Source: Beverwykella pulmonaria (Eukaryota > Ascomycota > Dothideomycetes > Pleosporales > Melanommataceae). From it: 64,000 bases of DNA. Location: positions 3,997,068 to 4,061,067 of the forward strand of contig BCHH01000001.1 of the NCBI GenBank assembly GCA_001599595.1, in the 5' to 3' direction. A program made the translations under genes and the position numbers. The notes beneath the pieces were generated by a model. It had not been told where the DNA came from. It worked only from the letters and a program-made list of their open reading frames with translations, and ran no database searches. Positions 11,666-23,296 of this stretch are shown here, in pieces (positions within the stretch are counted from its first letter, which is position 1; every line of letters starts with the position of its first letter).

Positions 11666-11853
11666 CGAAGCCAAAGTTCGCCAATCAACCAGATCAGTGG
11701 TCCTAGAAGGGTGAAGGTGATGAGCTATGAGGACCTCAAAGGTGCATGAACGAAGCGTGCTGCAAAAGAGAAAGCTAGCGCGGCCAAGGGAAAACGCGGT
11801 CGTAAGCGCAAGACCCCCACGCCAGAGCTGAAGTCCAAAGTGGCGAAGCGCTA
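11666..11853 (+). pseudogene. C-terminal remnant of a pogo/Fot-like DDE transposase
   Basis: In one frame the sequence reads ISGPRRVKVMSYEDLKGA, then a TGA, then TKRAAKEKASAAKGKRGRK followed by RKTPTPELKSKVAKR and TAG. The MSYEDL...KRAAKEK...KGKRGRKRK pattern is the usual basic tail of fungal pogo/Tc1-mariner DDE1 transposases. The rest of the element is absent on both sides, and the TGA (expected arginine, CGA to TGA) breaks what remains. So this is a short fossil, not a mobile element. It lies 170 bp upstream of the F-box-like gene. Confidence 0.65.
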
Positions 11854-12027
11854 GAGCCAGAGAAAGTGGGCCTTTTAAACGGGCACCATCACGGGGATGC
11901 GCCAGATTAGGACTAATGCTGACATCAGTGTCACGTGTTAACGCGATTTAAGACGATTTAAAGCCGCGTCTTGAGTGTGCACAACTCTCTCTCTACATCT
12001 CCTCTAGGTGCTTGTAGTGAACAAGGC

Positions 12028-12634
12028 ATGATGAGGGAACTACCGGTGGAGGCGTTGCTCTTAGTGACGGAGCAGGTGCCGTCGGGGGAGGATCTAGCTG
12101 TTCTACGTCGGGTGTCGAGGGACTGGCGAGATAGAGTGGATGCGTCGTTAAAGAAATGGGTGCAGCGGCTCCCAGTTGAGAAGCAATTCGCCGCGAGTCT
12201 GGGCACGGGTCTGTGGATCCTACAGCACTGTGCGAATGGTAGGGGTCCTTTTGTACATACCTTTAATCCGTCTTTGTATCTATATTTCAGCTAGGGTAAC
12301 AGGGTGTTGAGCAGTGTTCGTGGACGAAGGTGTGTCGGTTGTATGGCGCGTGGCGGGGAGCGAGACGGTGGGGTGGTTGACGCGGGGGATCGAGGGAAAG
12401 CGTCTGGAGTGTGCGCGGATAGACTGTGATACATGTCATGGAGATACATGCGAGGAAGGATTTGTTTCGCGCAAGCCATATCTTGTGGTTCAGATCCCGA
12501 CGCCAGGCGCGACTGGGTGGAGGGACTGGTTTTTTACGGAGCTGGTGGCGGAGTCGTTGTTGACGGTGGTGCAGCGAGTGCTGCCGCGAATTAACCAAAG
12601 GGAGGCGTTTCTCGACTGCGCTCCACCTAGTTAA
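12028..12634 (+). CDS. Small F-box-like protein
   Basis: Two exons, 12028-12238 and 12315-12634, phase 1, intron 12239-12314 (GTAGGG...GAGCAG). A nearer acceptor (TTTCAG at about 12292) would bring stops into frame, so the later one is preferred. The product is 176 residues. The N-terminus MMRELPVEALLLVTEQV, with VLRRVSRDWRDRVD soon after, looks like an F-box helix bundle. The C-terminal half has DCDTCHGDTCEEG and KPYLVVQIPTPG but no repeat domain that I recognise. F-box proteins recruit substrates to SCF ubiquitin ligases; this one is short and might be a truncated member. Proximity to a transposase scrap may be relevant to its small size. Confidence 0.5.
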
Positions 12635-15600
12635 GGTAGCGTGTCAGACATGAATCTGGAAACCGAATCTGCAGTTTTTTTTATGTTCCTTTTGTAGATT
12701 GCCGCACAAGTAATAGAAAATCTTTTGCTCAATTCTTCAGCTTGGATCAGTTTGAGACAGGCACATGCGGGCTTCGTGACCTCTTGTTGTACAGTAGAGA
12801 GTTGGCCTTTGCTGCACTGTCGGTGCAATAGTTGTACAGACAAGCAAATAGACATGGAGATTGGCCTATTATGAGCCTCTGCTAACGGAAGTACAGTTTT
12901 GTGGGGCATACTAGTCGTTGAATTTCCTCCTTGAGTATGCTGGGTCGAGATACAATCGTCTCATATCAGCGCAGACGAGCTTGAGGTGGCCCAAGGAGTC
13001 GTGTGGGGCGGCAATAGTATCCGGAGTCGCCGGGTTTACTTCTGCCATTATATTCCCACCTTTGGCGCCCTTTTTGCGGCCCTCTATGTTAGGTTAGGTT
13101 TAGTGGTGAGAGCAGATGGAGCATCTACCATGGTCCGCTATTCATTAAAGCCATCGTCCCAAAAGGAAGCCACTCTCGACAGTTCTTTGTATGTCTGCTC
13201 CATTTTTATTTAGATTCCCAACGTCTTCAAAGGTGACCTGCTCATATGTACTGGTAAAATTGAACCAAGTTTGATTTCTTCCATTATTCTTATGGCTTTT
13301 GATAACCAGTATCCCAATTCACTCTTCTATTGCCATGCTTCGACAAACGCAATGTTTCTCTTAGCAAGGATGAGCAAGTAAAACATAATGTCATTTGCTC
13401 TTCCTCACGCATTGTCTCACGCAAAGTGTGCCGATTCATCCACATAAAGAGGAAAAAAGCCTCAAGGTCAGAACACATACTGGCAAAGGTTGCTCGCGCA
13501 CATTCTCCTTGAAGGTAATCTTCGCACTAGTGGTTGAGTTGTAGATGTAAAACGCGTGTCGTCCAACCTTCTGTGCGTAGGCAACATGCTCGCTAATAGT
13601 CGTAAAGATACAAACTTCCGTAATACTGAACACAGTCGTCCCGCTGAACAAACCTATACCTCTATCACCCGCCTGATCCCTTTCAGCCCCTCATAGATAC
13701 CATTTCTATTCCAAGCAGCGGGAGACCCGGAACCCCCAACTACTCCTAGTTAACATGTCTTCATGTGCATGCCTGACAGCAGCCCATCCCGCCAGGCACT
13801 GAGAAAAAGTTTCAATTTCATATTTCGAAACAAGGAATCGCGCCCAGCTCAGCTCTACCCCAAAACAGTCACCGGGAACTGCCCGTCCCGCTATACTTTC
13901 TTTTTGAGGCCTCGAAAGCTTCGAATATGAACTTACTCCGTTTCTTTTCTGCAGCCCTGCTACGCTCGTATCATGCCGAATGCCTCGTTTCTCTCGACCG
14001 GAAGACCTCCGTTTCTCACGCATGGAGGACTTCCGGGGTTGAGGATGGGCGATAGCGCTGCTTTTCCGGCTTCTAAGGGACCGTTCAACAACGTGTGCCA
14101 GCCAGTTGACAGTTCTGCTCGCCATTTGCCTTCTCGCCCAAACTTTATTAGTTCTTGTGCTTTCACTTCTCCTCTTTTCAGCATTCTTGGAGGAACATTA
14201 GCGGAGGATAAGCCTGCGTTGAATCAAGGCAGTGTCGCTTGATGGCGATCTCTTAGCCGTTATGGGGAGCCACACTTCAGGATGCAGTGGAGATCACCCG
14301 GTGAGACAAGCTTTGAGGCTGGTGAGCACCCAAAATCCCGCTGCTGTGCTCGCTCGCTAAGCACAAGGCTTGACCGGAGATTCGGCGAGGTTGGTTCGCG
14401 CAAAAGGACGCCAATACCGGTGCGTTGAACACACCGGAAATCCCCATAGAAAAAGTATAGAAGTTTGTCCCGATGCCCGTAATATTGAGTAGATGATTCG
14501 CCAGATCCGGGCCCCTAGACCTTGGGATAAGAGGAATTATCGGATCAGGCTGAGCCAAACTCACCGGTCTAGCAAGGCTCACCTGACAGGGTCAGCAACA
14601 ATTCTCAATTTCTCGAATTGGGCAGTGCGGTGGAGCAATGCAAGGGGCTACCAGGGAGTCGGATAAGGGAAGGAAACACCCGGGCCGGGGCACAGGCTCA
14701 CACGACCGGAGCGGCGTACATGAAGTGTAACTTCGCCATGAATCTCACCAAAGGTACTGCGGACAGTTGAATTCATTCCCTAGATCAATAAGCAACAATA
14801 AAGATAAAGGTAAAAATGCTTACGGATACTCCATCATAGCACGATTACCCAAGTCTAGAACGCAGGTGAAATGATGCCTTGGCCCTACCATGAAATACTA
14901 TATTCAGAAAAGGGACTTTGGTGCTGGTTGCCGAAGCGTCTGGCCGGAGGCCTTATGCAAAGTAGCCTTATGCAAAGTAAACTTGGCTGCATGATTCCCT
15001 CCAGGTCTGAAATTCAGACACGGGAGCAAAGATATTGAAAGGCTGCTTCTGGATCGTCTTGCCGTGTAAGTAGCTCGTGCTCGCTCAACATACCTAAAAT
15101 GAACGATCTGGTGCTCCTGGCACCCTTTGCTTTTCCCTCCGGATCAAGTTAGGATAGGAGCCTGATACTGCCGCTTCTCTACTCGCCTTCCTCAGCGGGG
15201 TCAATCGCCCCTTGCATTGACAAACATGCTTCGAAACCGTGGAGAAGAAGAAGAATCAGGTTCACATCTCGTGTCTGATAGTAGCTGAGATCGCGAAATC
15301 GAGGGTTTGTAAACGGACGCTGAGACATTTTGTGATTCATGTTCCAGGATGTTTCCACTTAGGCACCAGGATGATGGGGTTGCCATGTTCCGTTGTTGAG
15401 GCGCAGTAACTTGGAGCCTGTAAAGCATCAGGCTGACAAGTAGTTTGAATAGATGATGGAGCGCATGATATAATAGCCAGATTCGGGCAAGAGAAAGGCG
15501 CCATCCCCAGGCAGCGATAAAACGCAACACCCCACGGCAAGTGCCAGCTGTGTGTTTGTACGAGAATCGTTTGGGAGATGAGATAGATCAAGCTGCGCCT

Positions 15601-15931
15601 CGTTGTCTTGATCATGTGCACGCTGGTGTCGCCGGTAGCCGATGACATGACAGGTTGAGAGAGGTTGAAGGTACCACTTGGGGTTGAGAGCTGCGCCGCT
15701 ACGGTGTGGCTGAGACTTCTGTGGCTTTCACCCAAGCCAATCAGCGCCTAGCTGTGTCGAGCAGCTCTCAACCTTGGGCGGTGAACATGCTTGAATCTCT
15801 CCTCAGGCTCCCTCCAGCCTTGCATGGCCCCCGAATGGCAAAGATGGCGATTAAATATATCATAGACGCGAGGAACGGTCCTATTCTTACGTCTCCCCTT
15901 ACGTCCTCACAACCTTGGTTCTTGCCACGCT
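12635..15931. other. Gene-poor region, 3.3 kb
   Basis: No gene is supported. Overlapping ORFs of 60-140 codons on both strands (for example 13706-14125 minus, 15337-15735 minus) show no recognisable motif and no consistent splice pattern. A TTAGG-like run at about 13086-13103 is too short to be a telomeric repeat. The last few hundred bases are the promoter and leader of the zinc-finger gene. Confidence 0.5.
14951..14980. repeat. Tandem 15-mer duplication
   Basis: CCTTATGCAAAGTAG is followed at once by CCTTATGCAAAGTAA, 14 of 15 bases identical. It lies in non-coding DNA. Confidence 0.75.
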
Positions 15932-18696
15932 ATGGCGATCCAGCAGCGCCCGCAATTGCAAGGAAGCATCTACCTTACATTCAAGATCATCCAAGTCGTC
16001 AACCAGCTCCGGCGTCGCCTCAGGCCACGCGTTTCAGTCTCGGCGGCGAGCTCGCCCGTACTTGGCACAGCAACATCCCTCGGCCTAGAATCAGAGGCCC
16101 TCAAGACAATCGCCAAGGGCTTGTCGCGAGTCGGGCTTCAGGAGCGCAAACAATTGCATCATGCCTCGAATCGCATCTGCAAGAGTCGCAAGAAGACAAG
16201 GCCGTTGTTGAAACCTCAAAACCCGGGTTGGAAGCATCCCGTGAACCCAAACACTCCTGGCGAAGAGGTGCAACAGTACGTCGCCAGATTCTGCTTTTTC
16301 TGTTTCGTTTCACTCAGTGTTTTGTGCTAAGCTTTTTGTAGCATGCTTCGGTCTCTCGACGGAAACATCAATTCTCCGAATAAGGCATTGAGCGAGATCG
16401 CTGCAGACGACAAACTATTTCTCAAACAAACCAACTCGTCCCACCTAGAGGCATGTTCCCTGAATGAAACCATCCAATACCTGGTCGTGGTGCATGAGGC
16501 AATCAACATACTCTATGCAGCTCGCTCACAGCACGATGACCAATGGCTCATCGCCCAGGGCCTCGATATAGGACTGAACATTGATGAGGTGTTCATTGCT
16601 AATTACGAGCACTTGCTCTTGTGCCTCCAGGCGCAACTCATTGAAATCTTGACCCGGAAGGTCGTGGAAGCCATCATCGAGAACCGGGGCGATAAGAAGA
16701 GCCGCAAGCTGCTGAGCTGGTTCACTGAGTTTCCCGACAACCAGCATCCCCTCAACACGACATGGCCGTGGTCAATCAAGCCCTCATTGGCTGTGCTGTG
16801 GGGGGTATGCTGGATGTTTTACAACCCTCCCAACCAGCAGAACACCGAGGCAAGCAACCATCGTGTGCCGCAGGCCCGATTTTTGCAGGATGAGGAGCTC
16901 CGCCGCTGGACTCCTCCCCAGCCGGACGAATGTGAGTTGCTCCCTACTCGCCTCGCGCTCGCTACCCCAACAAGAACGTGTTTCAAGCCTGCTGCATAGC
17001 GTGCTAACTCGAGGCTTCAAGCAGACTTCAACTTCGGCCTGGAGCTCACTGGCACACAGTCGCAACCCGCAGTGCAACAAAATATGGGGCGGCACGGTGG
17101 TGACCTGAGGTTGCCAAACGTTTTATCTGCCGGAATAAACGAGACCGGCAGTGCCGAGACTTATTTGTCAGGCGGAAGGCCAGGCACACGTGACACGCTA
17201 GATCGTAGCCTAGGGTTTACTTTTGAGCCCCGTTCGGATCGCCGTAAGTTGTTGGCCCGTGCGCTTGACTCACAAGCTCTCTATGTTTGGGGTTCAGCCT
17301 TTGACTTTAGGCAGGCCCAATCAGCAGTGCTAGACAATTCACAAGCCCTAGAGACGGTCGCAATACTTATTGGGACGCCTCCCAGGCTTATAGCAACCAG
17401 CATAGCTTTTCGCTTCTAGAACCTGGAAACTCAGGCATCGCCACCGCCCCCCTCTACGCTTTCCCAGTCGACGTAAACACTGACAGCCTGGATTCGCACA
17501 ATTCTTGGCAGTATACGCAACACACTTTGCCACAGAGGACGACAGCTGGTCATCTGACTGTCCCTGGAGTCCCTGGAATAAGAGTCACCGCGGATAACGA
17601 GGGCTTTAGTCAGTTTGCTCCGCCACACACGTCGTCGTACGGCATATATTCGCCTGGTGCCCAACAGCCACAGTCGATGAACATCAACACTAACCTTTCG
17701 AATTTCGAATCCTCTTACAAAATGGGACAACATTCGACGGATGCATCGCCAATCCACACCACCCAAGGTCCTAGACACGAGCGGACATCCTCCACTAATT
17801 CTAATTCCAACATTCCCACTCCAGTCAGCATGTCAGGCCCCCGATCCCCACTCATGTCTGAGGAGCACACACTCGGTGATCGAAGAGCCTCTGTTGCAGC
17901 CTCTGTCGCCAGCTCTTACGGACAGATCCCGCCGCTTTCTGAACGAGGATCATCAGAAGATGGCGACGACGCGGATTCACCGCGAAGAAACCACGCCTAC
18001 AAGCGCTCCGAGGAGCCTCCACGAAATAGCGATGGCAAGATGGTCTGCAAGTACAAGGAGTGTGGCAACATCACATTCGATCGAAAGTGCGAGTGGAGGT
18101 AAGTCTTTCTCATCAACCCGACACCTCTAGATGACTGCTAATAATTCACTCACAGTAAACACATGGACAAGCACGATCGCCCTTACAAGTGCAACGTCAA
18201 GGGCTGCGAGAAGCTTCAAGGCTTCACGTACAGCGGTGGACTTCTGCGCCACGAGCGCGAAGTGCACAAGATGCACGGCGGCACCAAGAAGTCACTCTTC
18301 TGCCCGTTCACAGACTGCAAACGTAGCTCCGGCGCCGGCTTCACGCGGAAGGAGAATCTGGCTGAGCACATCCGTCGAGTACACCGAAGGACAAGCATGT
18401 CCTCAGATCTAGGTAACCTCGTCATCCCTCGACCAGACCATCAAGAAGACTCCACCACAGAAGTGCACCTTCCCTCTGAATCGACATACCGGCGCATCAT
18501 CGAGGAGCGAGAAGAAGACGAAGACCCACACTCGATGAAGCGCAAGCGGATATCCGACGCCGGCATGTCAGACGAGCACGACCAGAGCGACCTCCGTGCA
18601 GAAGTCAAACGATTACGGAGAGAGAATGAAGAGAAAGACGCCCGCCTGCGGCAACTGGAAAACGCCGTCATGGCGCTCCAGCAAACCCGCAGGTAA
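15932..18696 (+). CDS. C2H2 zinc-finger transcription factor, three fingers
   Basis: Five exons joined in consistent phase: 15932-16275, 16342-16931, 17025-17243, 17315-18098, 18156-18696, giving 825 residues. The N-terminal ~310 residues are helical (for example HMLRSLDGNINSP, YLVVVHEAINILYAARS) and resemble fungal-specific N-terminal helical modules of C2H2 regulators. A long low-complexity middle follows. Three C2H2 fingers lie at C629/C634/H648/H652, C658/C663/H678/H683 and C695/C700/H718/H723; the last intron cuts finger 1 between its cysteines and histidines. The tail (DLRAEVKRLRRENEEKDARL) is a predicted coiled coil. The acceptor at 17314 (AGGCAG) rather than 17297 or 17310 is the one that keeps the frame. 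Nuclear DNA-binding role is inferred; targets unknown. Start at MAIQQRPQLQG is likely but not certain. Confidence 0.85.
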
Positions 18697-20818
18697 CAGG
18701 AGAAGACAAAAACGACCTCTCACGACTATACCACGCGCGCTACAACTACGTTCTTTTTATTGAATAATTTTTTACACCAATCTTTAATGCCGGTCTGGGA
18801 TGGGATGCCGGCAAACTTTGCATACATGGTGTTTCTTGATCATTATCACCATCACCCCGGTTTTCCTTTCCACATCATCAATATCCAACTTAGTTTCTCT
18901 GGTAGAAAGACGCTCGTTGTACATAGTTATTGAGCGCTCTTTCCTATTTTTTATACATAAAATCTTGTTTCCTTGCTTGTCTTTGCGTTCAACTTTGTAA
19001 ACGCGTGTCTGGGACATGCGAGACCATGAGTTATGACAACCGTTTCTTCGCTCACTCAGACTGGATGGATATTATGATAGACAGACTACTTTGTTGTGCT
19101 ACTCGTAATGTGTACGGTGGCCTCTCTCACTGCTAGAATGAACAAATATGATAGATGAAAATTTTCTCTAAATGTACCAATAGTCACATACCACATATCC
19201 TTTGACAAACCCACTGTGACTCTTCATATATGTGAATGTGTAATTGTGCACAAATATGATTGCCCTCCGTGATGACTTGTAACATGAGGTCAAATTTAGG
19301 TCTCGATGCCTGACCCCCAATCGGGTCAACCCGCAAATCGCGCCCTTTTGATGCCTGACGAGCATCAGGCGGGCATTAACCAACACCCAACACTCAAAAT
19401 TTCGCCCATCAGGCACATAGCGCGCGCCTTTGGCTGCCTAGCAGGCTGGTTGTCTCAAGGTACCACGCGCCGTAATTGGGAACACGATGGCCGCATCCAG
19501 GATATGGATCCGAGGCCGCACTCATGACATGCAAGGCAGAACGCGGGACGTGGCGCATGCGGAACCGAACAGCGCTGCTGTGCAAAATGTGATAGTTTAG
19601 GCATTTATTTGTTCGCAGAAGCCTGAAGGGGCCATAGTTGCGCGTGGCGAGGCTTGGGAAGGCTTGGGAAGGATGGCAAACCAACGTGATACGAACGTAT
19701 ACCGGCAGGTGTGTAGCGCACGGGATATCTTTATCGCCGTCGTTCCTCCGTTTGACTCCGTCGACTCCGAGCTTCTGTAATCTGTGTTCCTGCTCGTTCC
19801 GCTCTCACCAAATACGATCCGCCCCTATCCGCCCAACGAGAAAAATTTCCCTGTACACATTTTCTCCTCTGGGCTTAATCTACTCTCGTGCCGTTGTTGA
19901 GGGATTTAGGTTCAAGAAAAAGGGGAGGTAAGAGTCATACTTGCGCATACACAACGGTATAAAGTAATATGGTGTACCGTGGTGTATTATGATTGGTGGG
20001 TACACGAGCATGTGATGGCGTAACAGCGTGTTGTGGGACCGCGCTTTGGTGGCGTAGGTGCTGCCAGGGCCAAGTATATGGAAAGGTCGGTTAGAGAGGG
20101 TGTCGGTTAAAGAGAAGGTGTGTGGCTATGCAGAGTGCAAGATACGCTACGTATGTGTGCTGCCTTGAGATGAACGGCCTCCATTGGCAGGATGGTATTG
20201 CTGTCGCAAGGGACATGCTGTGCAGTCTAGTGCATGCACCATGTCCAAGGAAAACGACAGGGATAGTGGATTGAAGCAGAGGACAATACGATGAATAATG
20301 TCCTACTAAGCCGTAATGCTAACAGGCCTGTTACAACCTTCCAAAGACCCTCCTAGGCATTACCTGCAATATAGTACATAGATAGCACATATCACAAGCT
20401 TCTCTGCCCAAAATATCATTTAGTGAATGGGAGGAGAAGTGTTGAATCTTGGGCTCTCTGCCAGGTAATGTTTTCTGCTACACAATGAAATGTCTCGATG
20501 TGGAACCATAGAGTTCTTCTAGTTGAATCACATTCCAAGGCTTCACATTGCAAAACCCAGCGTGTAGAAAGCGTCTTCCAGACTAACACGTTCATTCCTG
20601 AACTCTAAACATTCAAGTCTAATCAGTTCGCACTCTAGTGCCTTCATCCAGTCTGAAGAGTTCGAGTGATCTTCCGCGAATCGGCATAGTGGGCATTAGC
20701 AACAGAACCTTCTACAAATAAACGTCATTGCCACTCTAGCCTGTTCTCCGTATACACGACTGATTTTCTTACTACATCTAATGCATCTAAACCAAACCTC
20801 TACCTCGATCTCGGAACA
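18697..20818. other. Gene-poor region, 2.1 kb
   Basis: The first ~300 bases are probably 3' UTR of the zinc-finger gene. Two short hairpins occur near 19308-19372 (for example TGACCC/GGGTCA and GCCTGA/TCAGGC). No coding exon is supported. The block 19640-19930 has an open plus-strand frame but no motif. Confidence 0.45.
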
Positions 20819-21057
20819 ATGACACCTACTGACAACCTCGCCACATCCAACATGTCCCGCCTCCAAGCCCTGGCTTCAAAAATCTATAAACTCGTCGACA
20901 TTAATGCTTCAAACTCAGACAGCAGTAAGTGCCTAGAAGTGAAGAGTCTAATCATCGCCGCGATCCTGTTTTTGAGGAGGAGATCGCGAAGCTGAAGACG
21001 CTGGTAGAGTAAAAGCTGAAGAGTAGAGGAGGAAGTGAGTGACAGTGCGAGGGTCCT
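20819..21057 (+). other. Possible small two-exon ORF, weak
   Basis: ATG at 20819 starts MTPTDNLATSNMSRLQALA and reaches a good donor (GTAAGTGCC at about 20924). An acceptor near 20974 (TTTTGAG) allows a short in-phase second exon ending at a TAG, giving about 50 residues. No family is recognised. It could be a fragment of the decayed gene that follows. Confidence 0.2.
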
Positions 21058-21210
21058 GTATGTGGGTTTGCACATGCATAGACCAGCATAGTTATATATT
21101 CATGAACCATACATCAAAGTGAAAGTTCATCGAAGATTCACATACAAATAATCGCCAACGCTGCCGCATCGCTTACTCTTATCTTCAAATACTCCAATAT
21201 TCCTCCTATA

Positions 21211-21674
21211 ATGAAAATATCAACACCTCTTCTTCATTTCACTGGCACATCACAATCCAAAACATATGCAAGCCTAATCCCCCGATCTCTGCACTTCGCA
21301 CCATGTCCAGACCCACCAGCTCCAAGCCCACACATATGCAACTACTAACCTAATGCGTGCACATCTCCACTACGACACCAAAACGCATCTCTTCCGTACC
21401 GCGCGCTTAAGCCCATTTTTCAGCAAGCGCCCTGAAGCAAAATGGTTCATTCTCTCCAAAATCCACAAGCTAGCACACAAAGTATAACACTCTACATAAG
21501 ATTTGGTGGGGTTGGAGCGAGTTGGTTGAGGAGTATGGTAAGGGGTTGAATTTGAAGGAGAAAGAGAGGATAGCATTCAGTAGAGATATTGAGACATGTA
21601 GGAGGGCGGTGGATGAGACGAGGGATTTTGCGGCCGAGTTGTGGATTTGGTTGAATGAGGATGAGATTGAGTAG
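21211..21674 (+). pseudogene. Frameshifted coding remnant, unknown family
   Basis: Three protein-like stretches follow each other in three frames with no intron that could join them. Frame 1 from ATG 21211 reads KTYASLIPRSLHFAPCP and stops at 21346. Frame 2 includes HLFRTARLSPFFSKRPEAKW and FILSKIHKLAHK, stopping near 21486. Frame 3 reads IWWGWSELVEEYGKGLN, then LKEKERIAFSRDIETCRRAV and ends LWIWLNEDEIE-TAG at 21674. Both changes are +1. The third stretch has clear coding character (amphipathic, no stops for over 60 codons in a GC-poor context). This is either a decayed gene or one with two base insertions in the assembly. Confidence 0.45.
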
Positions 21675-22093
21675 GGGTCGAAACTTACTCATAATATACG
21701 AACAAAGTAATTAGTGGAGAGAAGTCGTGGTTCGTGTGTATATAGCTTTGCTGGTGACTAGCGACTGTACTGGCCCATTAACATGTACTCATTTCCCCAA
21801 CTGCAAAACCGTGAGCAATTTCAGCACACTCAAGGGCTCAAAAATACCGCAGTGGCTCATGAACACGCCATGTCTTCCTTGGGCTGGAGGACTTGTGATG
21901 TCTTCGTTCTCAGTAAGCAGACTTGGGGAGAGGTTAATGCACGAAGTACTCAAAGTGCAATGCTCAATGTCATAAGAGGAGACTATTTCCCTACAGTACT
22001 CATGGTCACAAGATGTATTATACAGCATGATGCCGGAAACTCGCCGGTCATGCATTTTTTTACCAGTGCTTCAGTAGCCTTCCCGGTGATTCT
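21675..22093. other. Intergenic, 3' of prohibitin gene
   Basis: No coding exon supported; overlapping short ORFs on both strands only. Confidence 0.5.
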
Positions 22094-23032
22094 CTAACTC
22101 CTCAGTCCCAAGAGGAAGTTCCCGCCACTCTTGCTGCCGTCTCCTGAGGTTCCTCCACCCGGCAGATATGAGACGTTGGGGTTCCTCGACAACATCTGTG
22201 CAATATCCTTCTGTGTCTCAATGCGCCGAATCATAATCAAGCCATCGCCGCTCTTTGCGACCGCCTTGCTGATGGTGTCCGCAGCTTCGGCTTCACCCTC
22301 GGCTCGAATAACATTCGCCTGTCTCTCTTGCTCTGCCTTCTCGACGATGAATCTCGCGCGCTCAGCCTCCTGCTGTGCAATCTGCTTCTCTTCAACGGCC
22401 TTGGTGAACTCCTTTCCAAAGGTCATGTGTGTAATAGAGACATCTTCGAGGGCGATGTTGAACTCGTTGGCGCGCTTGAGGAGGTCGGCGCGGATGCGGT
22501 TAGAGACGGCTTCTCGTTGAGTGATGAGCTCTGCGGCGTCGAATTGGGCAACGATGGATTTTAGGACTTCGTTTCCGATTGAGGGAAGGACACGCTCGTC
22601 ATAGTCGAGGCCGAGGTTCTGCGGGGTCGTTAGTGTATGTGGAAATGTGGACGATTGCCACCTCGTGCGCGATGCTGCGAGTGCTCCGAAGCCACGAAAG
22701 ACGGAGGTTCACACCTGATAGATCTTCGGAAGCTGCTTGACTTCCGGTCGGTGCAGTACCCTTAATGTGAGCGTGACCATTTGCAAATCCTTGCTGCCTG
22801 TGGTCGTCGAGATGTTCCTCGGCCTCGTCCTCACATCGAAGACAATAGCCCTCTGTAACCACGGGACCAGGAAATGGGTTCCCTCAGTCACAACCGCCTC
22901 CTTGACACCGGACACTCTGTCGAAGATAACAGCACGAGTTCCGCCTTTGACGTCGTACATGGAGGCCTGGGCGAGACCGACGGCGAAGGCGCCTGGGACA
23001 GCCCAGCGGAAAATGGACGCAGGTAATGCCAT
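22094..23032 (-). CDS. PHB1: Prohibitin-1, mitochondrial inner-membrane scaffold
   Basis: Two exons on the minus strand, 22715-23032 and 22094-22618, phase 0, intron 22619-22714. The 280-residue product matches the usual Phb1 length. It begins [16 protein letters not shown] with a short N-terminal hydrophobic anchor, then the SPFH/PHB domain: [57 protein letters not shown], then the coiled coil [39 protein letters not shown] and [20 protein letters not shown]. Phb1 and Phb2 form ring complexes in the mitochondrial inner membrane that regulate the m-AAA protease and cristae. The ORF is open 38 codons upstream, but the MALP start fits the family. Divergent to QCR8 with a 264-bp gap. Confidence 0.95.
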
Positions 23033-23296
23033 GGCGGTGGGTGCAATGGGGTCGGCCTTTGTGGATTGTGTTTGTGCAGATGGCACTGTCGTCGACGTTG
23101 ATGATGTCGAAAAAGTCATAGGTCCAATCAAGTCCGTGTTCGGCAAAGCTCGCTGGTCACGTGACGCGGAAGTTGGGGCAGATTCGAGGTCCAGACAACC
23201 TCACCACTCGACTCCCACCCACGCCAGCAGCAACGAACCCTCCACGACCGCAACACCTTCACCTACCCACAACCAACCCGACTGAAATCTGACACC
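23033..23296. promoter_or_regulatory. Shared bidirectional promoter PHB1/QCR8
   Basis: The 264 bp between the start codons of PHB1 (minus) and QCR8 (plus) must hold both promoters. It is GC-rich on the PHB1 side and C/A-rich (CCACCCACGCC, CCACAACCAACC) on the QCR8 side; no TATA box is seen. It contains TCACGTGAC at 23157, a palindromic E-box-like core CACGTG that could bind a bHLH factor of the Cbf1/Usf type; binding is inference. Confidence 0.6.

Noticed and set aside
13086..13103. TTAGGTTAGGTTTAG run resembling telomeric repeats
   Set aside because: Only about two imperfect units; fungal telomeres are TTAGGG and much longer.
15337..15735. 132-codon minus-strand ORF before the zinc-finger gene
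   Set aside because: No family features or splice pattern; probably chance.
18131..18412. Alternative frame ORF across the zinc-finger exon junction
   Set aside because: Shadow of the true finger-coding frame, which carries all C2H2 residues in phase.
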